A stretch of 64,000 nt of DNA from Molossus alvarezi (GCA_037176705.1 CM073886.1:92930501-92994500), one strand, 5' to 3'; positions 11,786 to 23,078 are shown, counted from the stretch's first letter. Notes: generated from the letters alone by a model not told the origin. Made by a program: numbers and translations.

Positions 11786-13589
11786 ACTACATGCAAGGAA
11801 CTCTGCTAGTCACACGGGGGACACACAAATGAATTGAGGGAATTTAAGAGTCTATTAGTATTTTAATCCTATAACACACTGGACTGGTTGAAATGAGTGT
11901 AGGTAGTCTGCCATCCTTGCATTCTCCACTCCACCACTTCTCTAGTACATAATATTAAAAGAAATAAACACAAATATTAATACTTAAGGAAATATGCTGT
12001 ATCATGAGTGGTACAGAATGACTTAGGAATTCAGAGGCTAACTAGCCATCTGGCTTTAGTAACAAGTGAAGACTTATTGGGATTAGTTTTGAGCAGGATC
12101 TTGAAAGATAGGAATAAATTCATTTTAGTTTATCTGTTTGTCCTTGGTATGTTTTGTTAATAAAGAGCATCACATGTGGGAGAAGCATGCTTTAAGACAA
12201 GGACAAGGATCATCATTAGCAAGCATCAAGTCACCAGTTAGTATCTGCCTGGAGCAGCCCTTCTTAACTCATGTGATTTCCATTGTCTCATGCAGCTCAT
12301 CCAACTACAAAGTTTATTTTTGTTACAATAACCACTAGTGTTTTGTCAAATACAGATATGCTATAAAAGTGGGAGGAAACAAAACAGCTTCTTTAAAATG
12401 AAAAAAGGAAAGCTTAAAGGGAGTCTCCCAGACATCAATTTCCACTGTGAAACAGTACCATCCAATGCAAATAATCATTCATTCTCTTCAAGTTCTCTAC
12501 TTAACTTTTACCTTCCACCAAACACCATCATGCATCTGAGGTGCAGAAATATGTGCATGACTATAGGTTAGCACAGTATAGATTGTAATGACTTCCATTA
12601 TTTCTCATGGGCAAAATGCTTTGAAACCTGATTTTAGGTTACTAGCACTTATGTAAGAACACAAAGCTCTTACATGCCTGGGTTTCCAATATAGGTAGAA
12701 GGTGAAAGGCTAAATGAGTATTAAAAGCTCTACCCTAGAACCCTAAAAGAACCAAAATTGTTCCAAAACCAGTATGCTTAAATAAAAAGATATTAGTCTA
12801 GAAGAAATATATACAAACCTTCCAAATGTCAGGATAGTTTGTTTTCTTCTGATAGATTTTAAACTAATACCTATAATCATAGTTAAAGGCTTAGAATGTA
12901 AAGAACTTGCACATCTTATTTCATTCCAAAAATTTAAATAATACTCAAATCTTACTTTTGCTTGTATACAGTGAACCCTCATTCACCTAAGAAATGACAG
13001 TAACAACACAGTTTAGGGAAAGTAATTTGAAGATAATATAAAGAAACCCCAACCCAACTAAAGAAGACATCTCTTTCCCACTAGTGTCACTGGTAACTTC
13101 TAAAGCTCTAAGTGGTATAATTTATCTTCTCTCATGATGCTTCCAGTTGTTCATACAAATTATCTCAAATATAATGAAGGGGGAAAACTCAACAGTATAG
13201 ATCTTCCAATATATCCCACAGAATAGGTGAAAAAACCATTTAGTTTCACATAACTTGGTCAAACTTGGTAGAAACCAAGACGGTGGGGATGTGATAGTAA
13301 CATCACCACTAAGGAGGCTCTGGATAATACACTGTACGTTCAAGGTATGGTATAAGAGAGATGGGAGTCAAGCACACCTCACACCTCTAATTCTTTCTCT
13401 TTATGCGTTTTCTCCTTGGCAATAGAAATCATTTCCAAGCCTGACTGGCGTCTCACTCCACATCTCAAGCTAGTGACAGAAAACATTTTCGCCAAGAGGA
13501 GACTACAGAAAGATCCGTAAGCCTCAGCCCCCCACCCCAACTAAGCATGTGTAAGCCCCTCGCTTTACACCTTTCTCTCCGTCTCCTCC
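11786..13589. other. SINE-free intron flank of the promoter
   Basis: About 1.8 kb without SINE, L1 or LTR that I can recognise. It leads into the CpG island. No second exon or antisense gene could be supported. Confidence 0.5.
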
Positions 13590-14357
13590 GCAGGGTGCGA
13601 AAATACCCACATCCAGTGGCGCATCCTCAGCAGGGCCCGGCGCTGACCAGGCTCATCACCTCTGGGAAGCTGATCGAACACTTCTTTGCCCTGCTCCCCC
13701 GCCCTTACTCATGGCTGAGCACGACATTCTCCGCATCCTTCTTCCAAGGAAGGGACTAGCAAAAAGGAGGCATGTCGGAGAAACGAAAGCCGAAGAAGAA
13801 CCCTGACAGCCACCCCGCAGTTTAGGCCCGGGGGTCGGCCTCCTCCCTCCGCCGCGGCCTCACCAGCAGGGTTCTCGCAATACTGAAATCACTGGTCTCT
13901 CGCGCGCCCCAGCCCCCACCCCTCGGCGATGAGGGGGGAATGAAAAGAACCGGGTGCAACGCGAGGGTGGGTCACCCCTCGCCAAGCCCGCTGCCCCCAT
14001 CCTCCCCGCCCTAGACTGGAGTCCCCGGGGAGGATGGAGATCGCGGGAGGAGCGAGGGGCCCCCGGCCCGGGACCCGCACCGCGCCCGCCCGACGCCCCC
14101 AAAGACACGGACCGCGACACCGAGCCTGCCGCGCCGGCCTCCCTCGGCCCCGGCCCCCGCCCCTCGGCACTGCAGCAGCACCGGAGGTGGACCGGAGGCC
14201 GGCCTCACTAGCACACACGCCACACACAAAAGCGCCGCGGCCGCCGCCTTCCCGCCCCCACAGCCCAGTGGAGCAATCAATGAGGCGGCCGGCGCCCGCG
14301 TCCCTTCGATGCACACCCGAATGCGGGCCCGGCCGGCAGGGCGGCGGCGCGGCTCAC

Positions 14358-14421
14358 CATCGCTCCGCTTGATCTCCACGTAAATCCCGATCTGGATCTT
14401 GCCGAAGTTGGCCGTTGCCAT
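14358..14421 (-). CDS. KIF2A: KIF2A first coding exon (partial CDS)
   Basis: This is the first coding exon of KIF2A, a kinesin-13 motor. The family does not walk; it uses ATP to remove tubulin from microtubule ends at spindle poles, in primary cilium disassembly and in axon branch pruning. The minus strand reads 21 codons, beginning MATANFGKIQIGIYVEIKRS and ending in Asp, plus the first base of a Gly codon, which matches the known KIF2A N-terminus. The ATG at 14421-14419 has G at -3 and G at +4, a strong Kozak context. The exon ends at 14358 and is followed by GTGAGC, a consensus donor in phase 1. The motor domain and the rest of the protein lie in later exons outside the window; no exon 2 was seen in 1-14357. 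The 20-odd residues encode only the start of the N-terminal targeting region. The exon lies in a CpG island and shows no disabling change. A retrocopy is excluded because of the intact donor and promoter. Confidence 0.95.
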
Positions 14422-14429
14422 CACCTCAT
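14421..14429 (-). promoter_or_regulatory. Two-codon uORF overlapping the KIF2A start codon
   Basis: Immediately upstream of the KIF2A ATG the minus strand reads ATG AGG TGA, and the final A of TGA is the A of the main ATG (TGATG overlap). Its own context has C at -3 and A at +4, so it is weak. A scanning ribosome could skip it, or terminate on it and shift to the main start. Seen directly; any regulatory effect is inference. Confidence 0.6.
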
Positions 14430-14449
14430 CTGGAGCAGCGGCGGCGGGT

Positions 14450-14515
14450 CGAGGGAGGGGGAAGGCAGGGCGGAAAAGGCGGGGAGGGGGCGGGGTAGGT
14501 GTGGGAGGGGGAGCG
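14450..14515 (+). promoter_or_regulatory. G-rich tract, possible G-quadruplex / Sp-KLF cluster
   Basis: At least eight runs of three or more G occur on the plus strand within 66 bp, separated mostly by short loops. The plus strand is the template for KIF2A, so the transcript is C-rich here. The tract also contains GC-box and CACCC-type (GGTGTGGG) motifs. Confidence 0.5.
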
Positions 14516-14742
14516 GTTGCCCGCGGCCGCGCTGGCCCAGGCGACAGCGTGAATGCGAGCCGGGGCCGCGAGGAGCTGCGGTGGGCAGGCCGGCGGAGGC
14601 CCCGGGCCTGCAGGCAGGCGGGAGGACGCGCACGCCGGGGCGTCGGGGTGAAGCGAAGGCCGGGGCCGTCAGGCGGCGCGGGGGAGAGTGGGAGGGCCCG
14701 CGCCGCCTGCCTTAAGCCGACGCTGGGGAGGCGGGGCGCTGC

Positions 14743-14754
14743 GCGCCTGCGCAG
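14743..14754. promoter_or_regulatory. NRF1-like site
   Basis: GCGCCTGCGCAG differs by one base from the NRF1 consensus GCGCATGCGC core. It lies about 320 bp upstream of the KIF2A ATG, next to a GGCGGGGC GC box. Match seen in sequence; binding is inference. Confidence 0.45.
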
Positions 14755-15050
14755 AGCACACCTCCCGCGTCTCTTCCTCTTCGGCCGGCCTTTCCCGGCT
14801 GCCTCGAGGCGGCCCCGCCCAGCTCCGCGGCAGGGCGGGCGGCCGCCGCGGCTGTGCCGACTGAGGGAGCGGAGCGCGCGCGGCCCGGCCCCCAACGAGC
14901 CGGCGTCGAGTTTGATTTTAGCGCGCGGTCTGGAAGAGGCGGGAACCCGCGCATCGGTTACTCCCTAAAATTCCCTGGCTTCCCTGACTCGCGTTTGCCT
15001 GAATGGATTCGGTCCTGTGGTCTCGGCTCTCGAAGTGGAGCACCGCGCTA

Positions 15051-15814
15051 AGGGATATGAATTCAGGGGCCGACCATTGACAGTGCGGGCCCAGTGTTTC
15101 ATCCGAGTGTCACCTCCAGTGCCACTGAGAGGTGGCTATCCCAAGTAACCAAGCCGAGGTTCCCCGTGCAGTTATGGAAGAAGGGAAGAAACACCTCTGA
15201 GGTGTCACCCACCCTACGCCGGAAGAGGATCTACTCCTCCGTGGCCTTGCCTTAGACTCCTGGCCACTGAAAAAGAAACGCTGGCGTGGCGCGGCGTGGA
15301 CGGTGCCATGGGTGCATCTGCTGCTGCTGTCCTGCCTCTGCTGTAGGGTTTAAGAGTGTGTGCCCAGGCCCTAAAGCCAGTAACTATGGTTCAAGGACAG
15401 AGGGCAGACACAGTAAGGCTGACACTAGGGTATGCGCCTTTCCTTCAGAGTCACTGGACTAGTTTGACCACATCAGCACGTGGAGAGCAGGAAGGCCAGT
15501 GGACAGGGACCATGGAAACTGTTCACAGCACCGTGTAAAAAACCAACAAACGTGTGACTTACGCTTCCAGTATTGGGATTTGATATGTGGAAACACACTT
15601 TTTCGGCCCTACTCTCCTAGTCATTGTTAATATCTCTGTAATAGTAACTAAAAATATACCATTTTAAAATGGAAGCTGGGTATATGTCTGTTAAATGCAT
15701 ATGTGCATATATCCACACGCCTGAAGTTTTCAGCCTAATATAAGTAATCAAGTCAAGTAGACTCAAAAATAGTTAAAAGAGTAGGGCTCCATCTGTAATT
15801 TAAACATTGAAGGC
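15051..15814. other. Upstream flank of KIF2A, no recognised feature
   Basis: Composition falls back to AT-rich beyond about 15.35 kb. A short run of CTG units (about 15320-15336) is present. No gene supported. Confidence 0.5.
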
Positions 15815-15911
15815 CGACCTGGCCGGTTTGGCTCAGCGGTTGGAGCGTTGGCCTGCAAACCAGAGTCCTGGATTTGGTTCCCGCTAGGGGCACATACCAA
15901 AAAAAAACAAA
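15815..15911 (+). mobile_element. Mini-Ves SINE, copy 2
   Basis: Head CTGGCCGGTTTGGCTCAGCGG, B box ATTTGGTTCCC, then CGCTAGGGGCACATACC straight into A-run. Perfect 13-bp duplication aaacattgaaggc shows this short unit was inserted by reverse transcription, not truncated later. Confidence 0.9.
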
Positions 15912-15943
15912 AAACATTGAAGGCACACTTGTTAAAAGAACAC

Positions 15944-16198
15944 TTTTTTTTTTTTTTTTTTATCCTCACCTGAGGACATTTTTCCATTTTTTGTTCAGGT
16001 AGAGTGGGAGGGGGGGAGAGAGAGAGAGAGAGAGAAACATCGACATGAAAGGGACACATGGAGCGGCTGCCACCTGCACGACCAACCAGGGCCGCGGACA
16101 AACTGCAACCGAGGTACATGCCCTTAGCGAGAACCGAAGTTAGGTCTCTCTGGACCGCAGGCCGACGCTCTAACCGCTGAGCCAAACCAGCCAGGGCA
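15944..16198 (-). mobile_element. Ves SINE, type A, antisense
   Basis: Poly-T, 'tatcctcacctgaggac', to 'ccaaaccagccagggc'. Duplication aaaagaacacttt on both sides. Confidence 0.9.
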
Positions 16199-16832
16199 AA
16201 AAGAACACTTTCTTAAATCCATTCTAAATTAGGCATAAATTCTGTGAAAAGCAAAAACAAAACACTGGGAAGACAACTTAGGAAATAACTTATTTTACAT
16301 TCCAGAAATGATATTACTATAAATCTCACTTCAGGATCTCTTTGAAAATAAGATTTGACCAAGTTTTTATTTTTCAGATTTAAAAAATAATCTTAGGAGT
16401 TATGTGAAGTCTTTGGATTTGCTTGCAAATTCTTTAAAGAATGCAAAGATATACAGCTATTAAGTTTAAAATTGCTTCATAAAATATGTTTTTATTATGG
16501 TTGCTGACACATACCTTGCACCCTGAGGGTTATATAATTAAGAATTCTAAACCTTTAATCCATATACAAAAATATGTACTTCCTGCTCCATAAAAATGCA
16601 TGAGACATGCAACTTGTCAAACACAAAAACCTTTCCATTATAGCTCATACTCAAAAGGCTTATGTTTTTTGGTACACCCCAGCATATATATTTACCATAA
16701 CTTGCATCTTGGGCTTTTTTTAAAGCGGTCTCCAGAAGGGCAGCCATAAATAAATGCGATGTGGCTATGGTTTCATGGACATCCTGGATCAAGAATTCTG
16801 ACTCCGGCTCAGCCATTAGAAAGACATGTAAC
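16199..16832. other. No supported gene; one chance open frame
   Basis: An open frame on the minus strand (16547-16909) runs for about 95 codons outside the neighbouring SINE but matches no family I recognise and starts inside the SINE. Treated as chance. Confidence 0.4.
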
Positions 16833-17092
16833 TCTGGCCGGTTTGGCTCAGCGGTTAGAGCGTCAGCCTGTGGTCCAGAGAGACCCGGGTTCGGTTCCGC
16901 TAAGGGCACGTACCTCGGTTGCAGTTTGTCCCCAGCTCTGGTTGGGTCGTGTGGGTGGCGGCCACTCGATGTGTCCCTTTCACGTCGATGTTTCTCTGTC
17001 TCTCTCTCTCTCTCTCTCCCCCCACCCCGCTCTATCTGAACAAAATATCAAAAAATGTCCTCGAGTGAGGATAAAAAAAAAAAAGAAAGAAA
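16833..17092 (+). mobile_element. Ves SINE, type A
   Basis: Near-consensus head and body, tail 'tcctcgagtgaggat' and A/G-rich run. Duplication agaaagacatgtaac is perfect. Confidence 0.95.
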
Positions 17093-17224
17093 AAGAAAGA
17101 CATGTAACCATAACTAAAACAGTGACTGGCCCATAGTAGTTGCTTAGACACTTGTTCAATGAGTTAACTTTGTAAACTGTTCCAAATCTCTGTTACCTCT
17201 TTGAAGCGCCTAGAAAAATAATTT

Positions 17225-17330
17225 CCATCCTCTCAGCTGCGGAAAGATTTTGTGAGGGTCAAATTAAATAATAAAATGTGATAGTGCTTTGATATTTATA
17301 AAGTATAGTACCTATTAAAAACAAAGTAAA
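17225..17330 (+). repeat. MIR-like 3' fragment
   Basis: 'tttgtgagggtcaaattaaa' followed by a degenerate 'agtgctttgatatttataaa' fits the MIR 3' end. Confidence 0.45.
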
Positions 17331-17392
17331 ACCACCCTATAAAAAATATTCTAGTATTCTACTATAACCATCAAATCATTAATTACAAATTT

Positions 17393-17542
17393 ACATTGAT
17401 TGGTTGCCTCCTGCACAACCCCAACCAGGGCCAGGGCTAGGAACCTAACCACAACTGAGGTACCTGCCCTTGACCGGAACTGAAGCTGAGATTCCTTGGT
17501 CTGTGGGCCAACGCTCTAACTGCTAAGCCAAACCGGCCAGGG
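17393..17542 (-). mobile_element. Ves SINE, type A, antisense, 3' part missing
   Basis: Starts in the middle of the body ('acattgattggttgcctcct') and ends with the inverted head 'ccaaaccggccagggc'. The poly-T and GAGGAT tail are lost. Confidence 0.8.
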
Positions 17543-17697
17543 CAAAGTTCTATCTTAAAAAGGGAGTAGGGGTTAAAAGTTGTGACTTCAGCTAGGCCCT
17601 GAAAGATTACTGAAATCTAAATAGGCAGACAGCAGAAAATAAAGCAAACAAGGCAAGAAAAACCATAAATAGGATATTTTTTACATGGCTACTTTTT

Positions 17698-17926
17698 AAT
17701 TTTTATTTTGTATCCTCACCTGAGGATATTTTTCCATTGATTTTTAGATAGAATGGAAGGGAGGGAGGGAGAGAGAGAGAAACATGGATTGGCTATCTCC
17801 CACATGATCCCAAGCTGGGTCAGGGATCAGACCTGCAACCCAGGTACATGCCCTTGACTAGAATTGACCCCGAGATCCTTTGGTCCTAAGGCTGACGCTC
17901 TAACCACTGAGCGAACCAGTCAAGGC
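17698..17926 (-). mobile_element. Ves SINE, type A, antisense
   Basis: 'tatcctcacctgaggat' to 'gcgaaccagtcaaggc'. Imperfect duplication acatggctacttttt / acatagctattttg. Confidence 0.85.
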
Positions 17927-18002
17927 TACATAGCTATTTTGATGCAACCCTTTTGTCACCAGGTATGATAGCCCAGTTAAAATATTAAAAATCATGGTTT
18001 CC

Positions 18003-18198
18003 TTTTTATTTTGAAAAGTTTGTATTAATTGATGAGAGAGAGAGAGGGAGAGAGAGAGAGAAATATCAACTTGCTGCTCCACCCATTCATGTATTCATTC
18101 AGTGGTTGTTTGTTGCATGTGCCCTGACCAGGGATCAAACCCACAACCCTGGCACATTTGGGATGATGCTCCAACCACCCGAGCTATCTAGCCAGGGT
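18003..18198 (-). mobile_element. Older Ves-related SINE, antisense
   Basis: Purine tract, 'ccctgaccagggatcaaacc' and the inverted head 'agctatctagccaggg'. Diverged, closest to type C. Flanks atggtttcctttt / atggtttctttt. Confidence 0.7.
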
Positions 18199-18589
18199 AA
18201 TGGTTTCTTTTTAAAATTAGACTGTGCAAGCACACCTCTATGACCTGTAGTCTTTCTTTAATGCTCACTCTAATGATGGAAGACTTCCATTTTCTACTTT
18301 AGTCACTTTTATATTGCTTGACCTTTAATTTAGCGTGTATTATTTTTATAATTATATATTTTTTCTCAAAGTATATGATAACACACAATAGCCAATTTAC
18401 AAGAGAGAGTCTGAAGAGACACATCTGATGAGAGATGTACACATTGAAAGTAACTGGAAAGTTTTTTAGGTAGGATATAATTATGGTGAGGTTTGCAAGC
18501 CATGCAGTGATGTTGACCTTTGGGAAAGGGCATCAGTAGGGAACTCCTTTGAGAACAGGCATGGTCTAAAGTCATAGAACAGCATCAAG
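18199..18589. other. No recognised feature
   Basis: AT-rich; no gene or clear repeat. Confidence 0.4.
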
Positions 18590-18836
18590 ATGTGGTGGAA
18601 AAGCACAGGCTTTGAAGTATAATTGACCTGGTTTCAAATACCAGTTTTACTGCTTCTTATGTGTATCCTTGGTTAAATTACTAACTTTTCTAAATATCAA
18701 TTTTCTCATCTATAAAATGGGGATAATACCTATGTCATAGAGTTTTTGTAGTCATTAAATAATATAGGTAAGAGCTATAAAGCACTTTGTACAAAGTAAG
18801 CCCTTAGTAAATAAATAGTTGCTATAATTATTTAAG
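18590..18836 (+). repeat. MIR SINE, nearly full length
   Basis: Ordered MIR landmarks: 'ggctttgaagtataa', 'gacctggtttcaaataccag', 'ctataaaatggggataatac', 'gtagtcattaaataat' and 'aagcccttagtaaataaata'. Confidence 0.85.
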
Positions 18837-19559
18837 GAGTATTTGTATAAAAGTATTTTGTTTAATAAACTATAAGGAGAAGAGTTTTACATCAGGCCAA
18901 TCAGTGAGAAGATTCATGAGAAATCCAGGTATGAAATTATTCAAGTTTGAATTAGTGAGATGACAGGGAATAAGAAAAGAGAGATGGGCATAGAGATATC
19001 AAGACTGTAAATTGATTACATATAAACCATGGAGGATAAAGGAGAGCAATGCATGCAGTGCTCTGATTCTTAAGAATGGAGGAGGTTTTCATTACCAGAT
19101 GTTGGAATTTTTCTGGTGTACAATACATGAAGTAGGAAGTAGTCTTTATTGGCATCACTACAAAATGTAGTTTGGGAAGCAAGAACCAGGCAAGATAGAA
19201 GTCAAAGGATGTATAGATAACTGATGATTTAGAGACATACATTAAAGAATATAACTTCAGATGACAAGATTTTGTTGTAATCTATTATTCTAGTTTATTA
19301 GCACCAAGTAGTGTAACATGAAAATTTTACAATATTATTTAATACCTATAAGAAGAATTTATCTACCAGAAATAAAAATTAAATAAAGTATATTTTCACC
19401 TAAACCTTCTTTTGGAGCTCAAATTCTCATATACAAAACAAAACAAATTATTTGAAGCTGTACTTCATTTTATTTTGATAGACATCCCAAGTCAGTCACT
19501 TTGGATTTAGTATTGTATGTGGTAAACATTTGTTGCTGCCTTCTCAATAATCTCTTCTC
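18837..19559. other. No recognised feature
   Basis: Intergenic AT-rich DNA. Confidence 0.45.
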
Positions 19560-19829
19560 GCCCTGGCCGGTTTGGCTCAGCGGTTAGAGCGTCGGCCTGC
19601 GGTCCGGAGAGACCCGGGTTTGGTTCCCGCTAAGGGCATGTACCTCGGTTGCAGTTTGTCCCCAGCCCTGGTTGGTCGTGCGGGTGGCAGCCACTCGATG
19701 TGTCCCTTTCACATCGATGTTCCCTCTCTCTCTCTTCCTCTCTCTCCCTCCCACTCTGTCTGTACAAAAAAAAAAAAAAAAAAAAGGAAAAATGTCCTCG
19801 AATGAGGATAAAAAATAAAAATAAAAAAA
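19560..19829 (+). mobile_element. Ves SINE, type A, young copy
   Basis: Same TTGGTCGTGCGG sublineage as 7924-8148, but keeps 'aatgtcctcgaatgaggat' after an internal A21 run. Perfect duplication aataatctcttctc. Confidence 0.95.
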
Positions 19830-21615
19830 ATAATCTCTTCTCCCTTCCCAGCAGTACCTTGAATTTCTCAATTATGTGATTTGAATGGGATTTAAGCCTC
19901 CTTCAATAGCTCCGTAGGTCCTGATTGGCTTAAGCCAGTCAGTGCATTTTATCTCCTGACCCAATGTCTGGTTCATAAATGAAAACATGCCCCACCACTG
20001 TAGGCCAATAAGGTGCAAAGAGTCTCAATTCTCAGAATTGGTTTGGGTTGTTCAGAAAGCAAACTCTTACTTCTCTGCTACAAAATGGAATTGAAGAAAA
20101 TAGCTCCAAGATGTTGACAACCAAACTTGTGACCACAAAGAGGGCCTGGTGAAAATGGAGCATTGAAGAAGTAGAGCCAGAAATTTGAGGGAGAGAAACT
20201 AGGTACTTATTCCTAATTGTTGAGCTACCAGGCTTACTGAAAAATTATCTGTAGTCAGATATACCTATGAATTTTTCTACAACGGAATCCATAAATTCAC
20301 GTCAACGTTTCAGCTAGGTAGCAGTTGAGTTTCTGCTACCTACAACCAAAAATCCCAGCGAATACAAGTGACCAGGCACTTATGGATGTCAATATTGTCC
20401 TGAGTCCTGCATGAGTTTGTCATTATCATGTGTCATGTACAGCAAATGGGTCTCAGATTAGGGTCTGAATTTGTGCTTTATAGCAGAAATTGAAGTCACT
20501 GGGGTGCAAATTTCCACAGGGATATAGAATTTTAGTGGAATTTGAGAGTCTCATTAGTAGATATATTACAAGTCAACTTCTAGGAATATTTTCAGAAATC
20601 TCCTATCAAGCTTTATTTTACCACTTAACTGAGTGCTAAAGAAATTTTGGTGAGTAATTTTAGTTTATTTTTTAACCTTTTGATGAGAAATATTTGTGTC
20701 ACATTTTAAGATGTAAAAAATGCATAATTTAAGTTTTAATTTTGACATCAACTTATTCAACTTATAAGTTTTTTCTCAACTTACTCATTTTTATATAAGA
20801 TCCAAACTATAATGTGAAGACATAGGTGCTATTTGAAACAAGTCATTGAGTAAACATATATCTTTATTTTTGAACTGGAAGATTTGGCGAATCTTTTTAA
20901 AGAAGTGATTTTTTTTTCTCCCTGAGAGTATATAAGCAGTTTCCTGTAAATCATATCAGTCCTGAAGGGACTGAAGCAGAAGTGACCCTAAGCCTTGTGA
21001 CATTTATAAGAGTTTCTATTGAAGTGCTGGCCAGTATCATGGTTAAAAGAATTATTATTAAGAAAATGGAGGAAGACTCTCTGCAGATAAGAAAACACAA
21101 ACTACCAACTGGTCTCAGAGACTCCAAGAAGGTTTAGTTTATGGTTGTGACAATGGCCTGGCTATAATTGTGACAAAGTCAGAAAGTAGTTCAAAGAGAA
21201 GGAGTAAATGGATCCTGCAGAAATTTTGGGAAGGTGGTTTGGGTGGAGCATTGACTTGGCCAATTGCTGCAACTATGACATAGTTATCAGTAACTATCCA
21301 GGAATTAAAAGAACTTTAGAAAAAGACTTTTGAGGAACAATTAGAGGAATGTGTACACATACTGAATATTAGGTATATTAAGTAATTATTGAGTGTGATA
21401 ATGATATTGTGGTTCTCTTTTTTAAAAAAGCCCTTACTTGTTAAAGATACACATATTACGTATGTATATTCACACACAAAACTTATATCACCTTTATTAA
21501 AGTGGTGGGATCATGACTCTTTTTAAAATCTTTAACAAAGGTAGAATTTTCCATCCTTACAGGTTGAAGGGTGACACAAAAGTGTCACCTGTCATGGAAA
21601 AGGGAAGATCGAAAA
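19830..21615. other. No supported gene; possible LTR traces
   Basis: 19880-20240 has LTR-like phrases ('ggcttaagccagtcagtgc', 'gtaggccaataaggtgc') too weak to name. The rest is unrecognised. Confidence 0.35.
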
Positions 21616-21619
21616 TCAC

Positions 21620-22262
21620 AAGTATTCTACAAATGAGTGGCAGAGACTGCTAGTGATTATCAGCCTCCTTCGACTTAGCGTGGTCATATAACTGAGTTCT
21701 GGCCAATGAAATGTTAGTAGAATTGATGTGTACCTTTTTTTTTTTTCTTTGTTAATTCTCATCTGAGGATATTTTTCCATTGATCTTTTAGAGAGAGTAG
21801 AAGATAGGGAGGGAGGAAGAGAGAGAGAGAGAGAGAAACATCGATGTGAGAGAGAGATACATTGATTGGGGTTGCCTCCCATATGACCCTGGCCGTGGCC
21901 AGGGATCAAACCTGAAATCCAGGTACGTGCCCTTGACCAGAATCGAAACGGAGACCCTTCAAGTCCTCAGACTGATGCTCTAACTGCTGAGCCAAACCTG
22001 CCAGCGTGATGTGTACCCTTTCAAGCCATCAAACCTTCCATGCATTTTTCTTATTTTCTTTCCTTATCTCTCAGCTGCAGGACAAGACTCCTAGAAGAGG
22101 GTGAAGCCAAAAGCTAGACAGAGTCTGGATCCCTGAATAACTGCTGCTCTCTCCATTGAACTGTGATGAGCCATGAAGTGAGTAAGAAGCAAGTTTTTAT
22201 GTTAAGCCACTAACATTTTAGGATTGTTTATTATAGAAGTTAGTTTACCATGACTAATATAC
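21620..22262 (+). mobile_element. MaLR/ERVL-type solo LTR split by a SINE
   Basis: 'gttctggccaatgaaatgtt' left of the SINE, then 'agtctggatccctgaataac' and 'tatgttaagccactaacat' right of it are MLT1-like LTR text. No internal retroviral genes are present. Old, inactive, eutherian-wide class. Confidence 0.65.
21735..22006 (-). mobile_element. Ves SINE, type A, antisense, inside the LTR
   Basis: 'aattctcatctgaggat' to 'ccaaacctgccagcg'. Duplication gatgtgtacc on both sides. Confidence 0.9.
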
Positions 22263-23078
22263 AAGTCACCATCAAAATATGAGATTATTAAATGATAACA
22301 GAAAGTAGTAATTTAGTCAGGACCGAAAGAATTCTAACAGGTTAAACTTCTTAAGCAGACTCTGACGTAGAGATTAGCATGTAGGAAATTTACTGTGAAG
22401 TGTCTGAGATTGATACCTTTGGGACAGTAAAGAAGCAGGACTAGGCAGAAGGAGAAGTTGAATTGTGAGGCAGTGACAACAAAGGCCTCTGTGAATTCCA
22501 TGGGTAGCTCTGGAATTAGGATGTTCTTTCAAACTTGTCTCAAGTTGAGATGAGGGGGCAATTATATCCTGCACTATTTGCATATGGGCATTCTTGTGGG
22601 AGAGGAGTGGACCTTGGATGAAGCAGCTTCCTTTGGTGTTGAGCAATCCCCGAGGAGGAATTCAGCTGTGAGTAGCTGAAACTCCTGCAACTAAGGAAAT
22701 GAGTGTCTTGGTCTTAAAGGTGGATCTGTGCAGTGTAACACACATCCATTTCAGGAATATTCTAGAAGCTGGTTTGTGAGTGGCAATATGTTTCTAATGA
22801 ATAGACCAAAGAGCTATTTATTATTCATGAAGAAGACTGCCTGCTGAGGCCAAGAGATGAGTAAAGTTTGTATTACATGCCAAGTAGTTTAAGAAAATAA
22901 TTAATATCAAGACTTCAGGAAATGGTAGATGGAAGAAGCAAGAAAATCTTTCCTGAGGTTCTAACTGAGAGAGAGAGACTTGACTAAAGAAAAGTGCAAG
23001 AAATAAAATACAGAATCCAATGTTTCCCTCCACTGGCTTTCTGATGATAATAATCAAGTTTCATTGAAAATCAGTTGG
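22263..23078. other. No supported gene; possible old LTR
   Basis: 22330-22660 reads like a decayed LTR ('ttgcatatgggcattcttgtg'), family unknown. No coding potential. Confidence 0.35.

Larger units (their letters stand above)
1..14357 (-). other. KIF2A: KIF2A intron 1 (5' part)
   Basis: Everything on the low-coordinate side of the donor at 14357-14356 is intron 1 of KIF2A. I searched the reading frames for the conserved exon 2 continuation (residues after RSDG) and did not find it, so the intron continues beyond position 1. It is filled with Ves SINEs and older repeats listed separately. Confidence 0.85.
13590..15050. promoter_or_regulatory. CpG island and KIF2A promoter
   Basis: A GC-rich, CpG-dense block in otherwise AT-rich DNA surrounds KIF2A exon 1. 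No TATA box is evident. GC boxes (GGGCGGGG-type) occur near 14485-14500 and 14730-14738. An NRF1-like palindrome lies at 14743-14754. The transcription start cannot be placed from sequence but should lie between about 14430 and 14900 on the minus strand. The many long open frames in both strands here are a by-product of few AT-rich stop codons. Confidence 0.85.

Noticed and set aside
13771..13824. Seventeen-codon basic plus-strand frame (MSEKRKPKKNPD...)
   Set aside because: Too short, no promoter or splice evidence, and antisense within intron 1. No family recognised.
13954..14968. Several long open frames on both strands in the CpG island (up to 294 codons)
   Set aside because: High GC removes stop codons; only the KIF2A frame shows a recognisable protein. 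The others are Arg/Pro/Ala-rich shadows.
16547..16909. 120-codon minus-strand frame that looks protein-like
   Set aside because: It begins inside a Ves SINE and the rest matches nothing known; likely chance.
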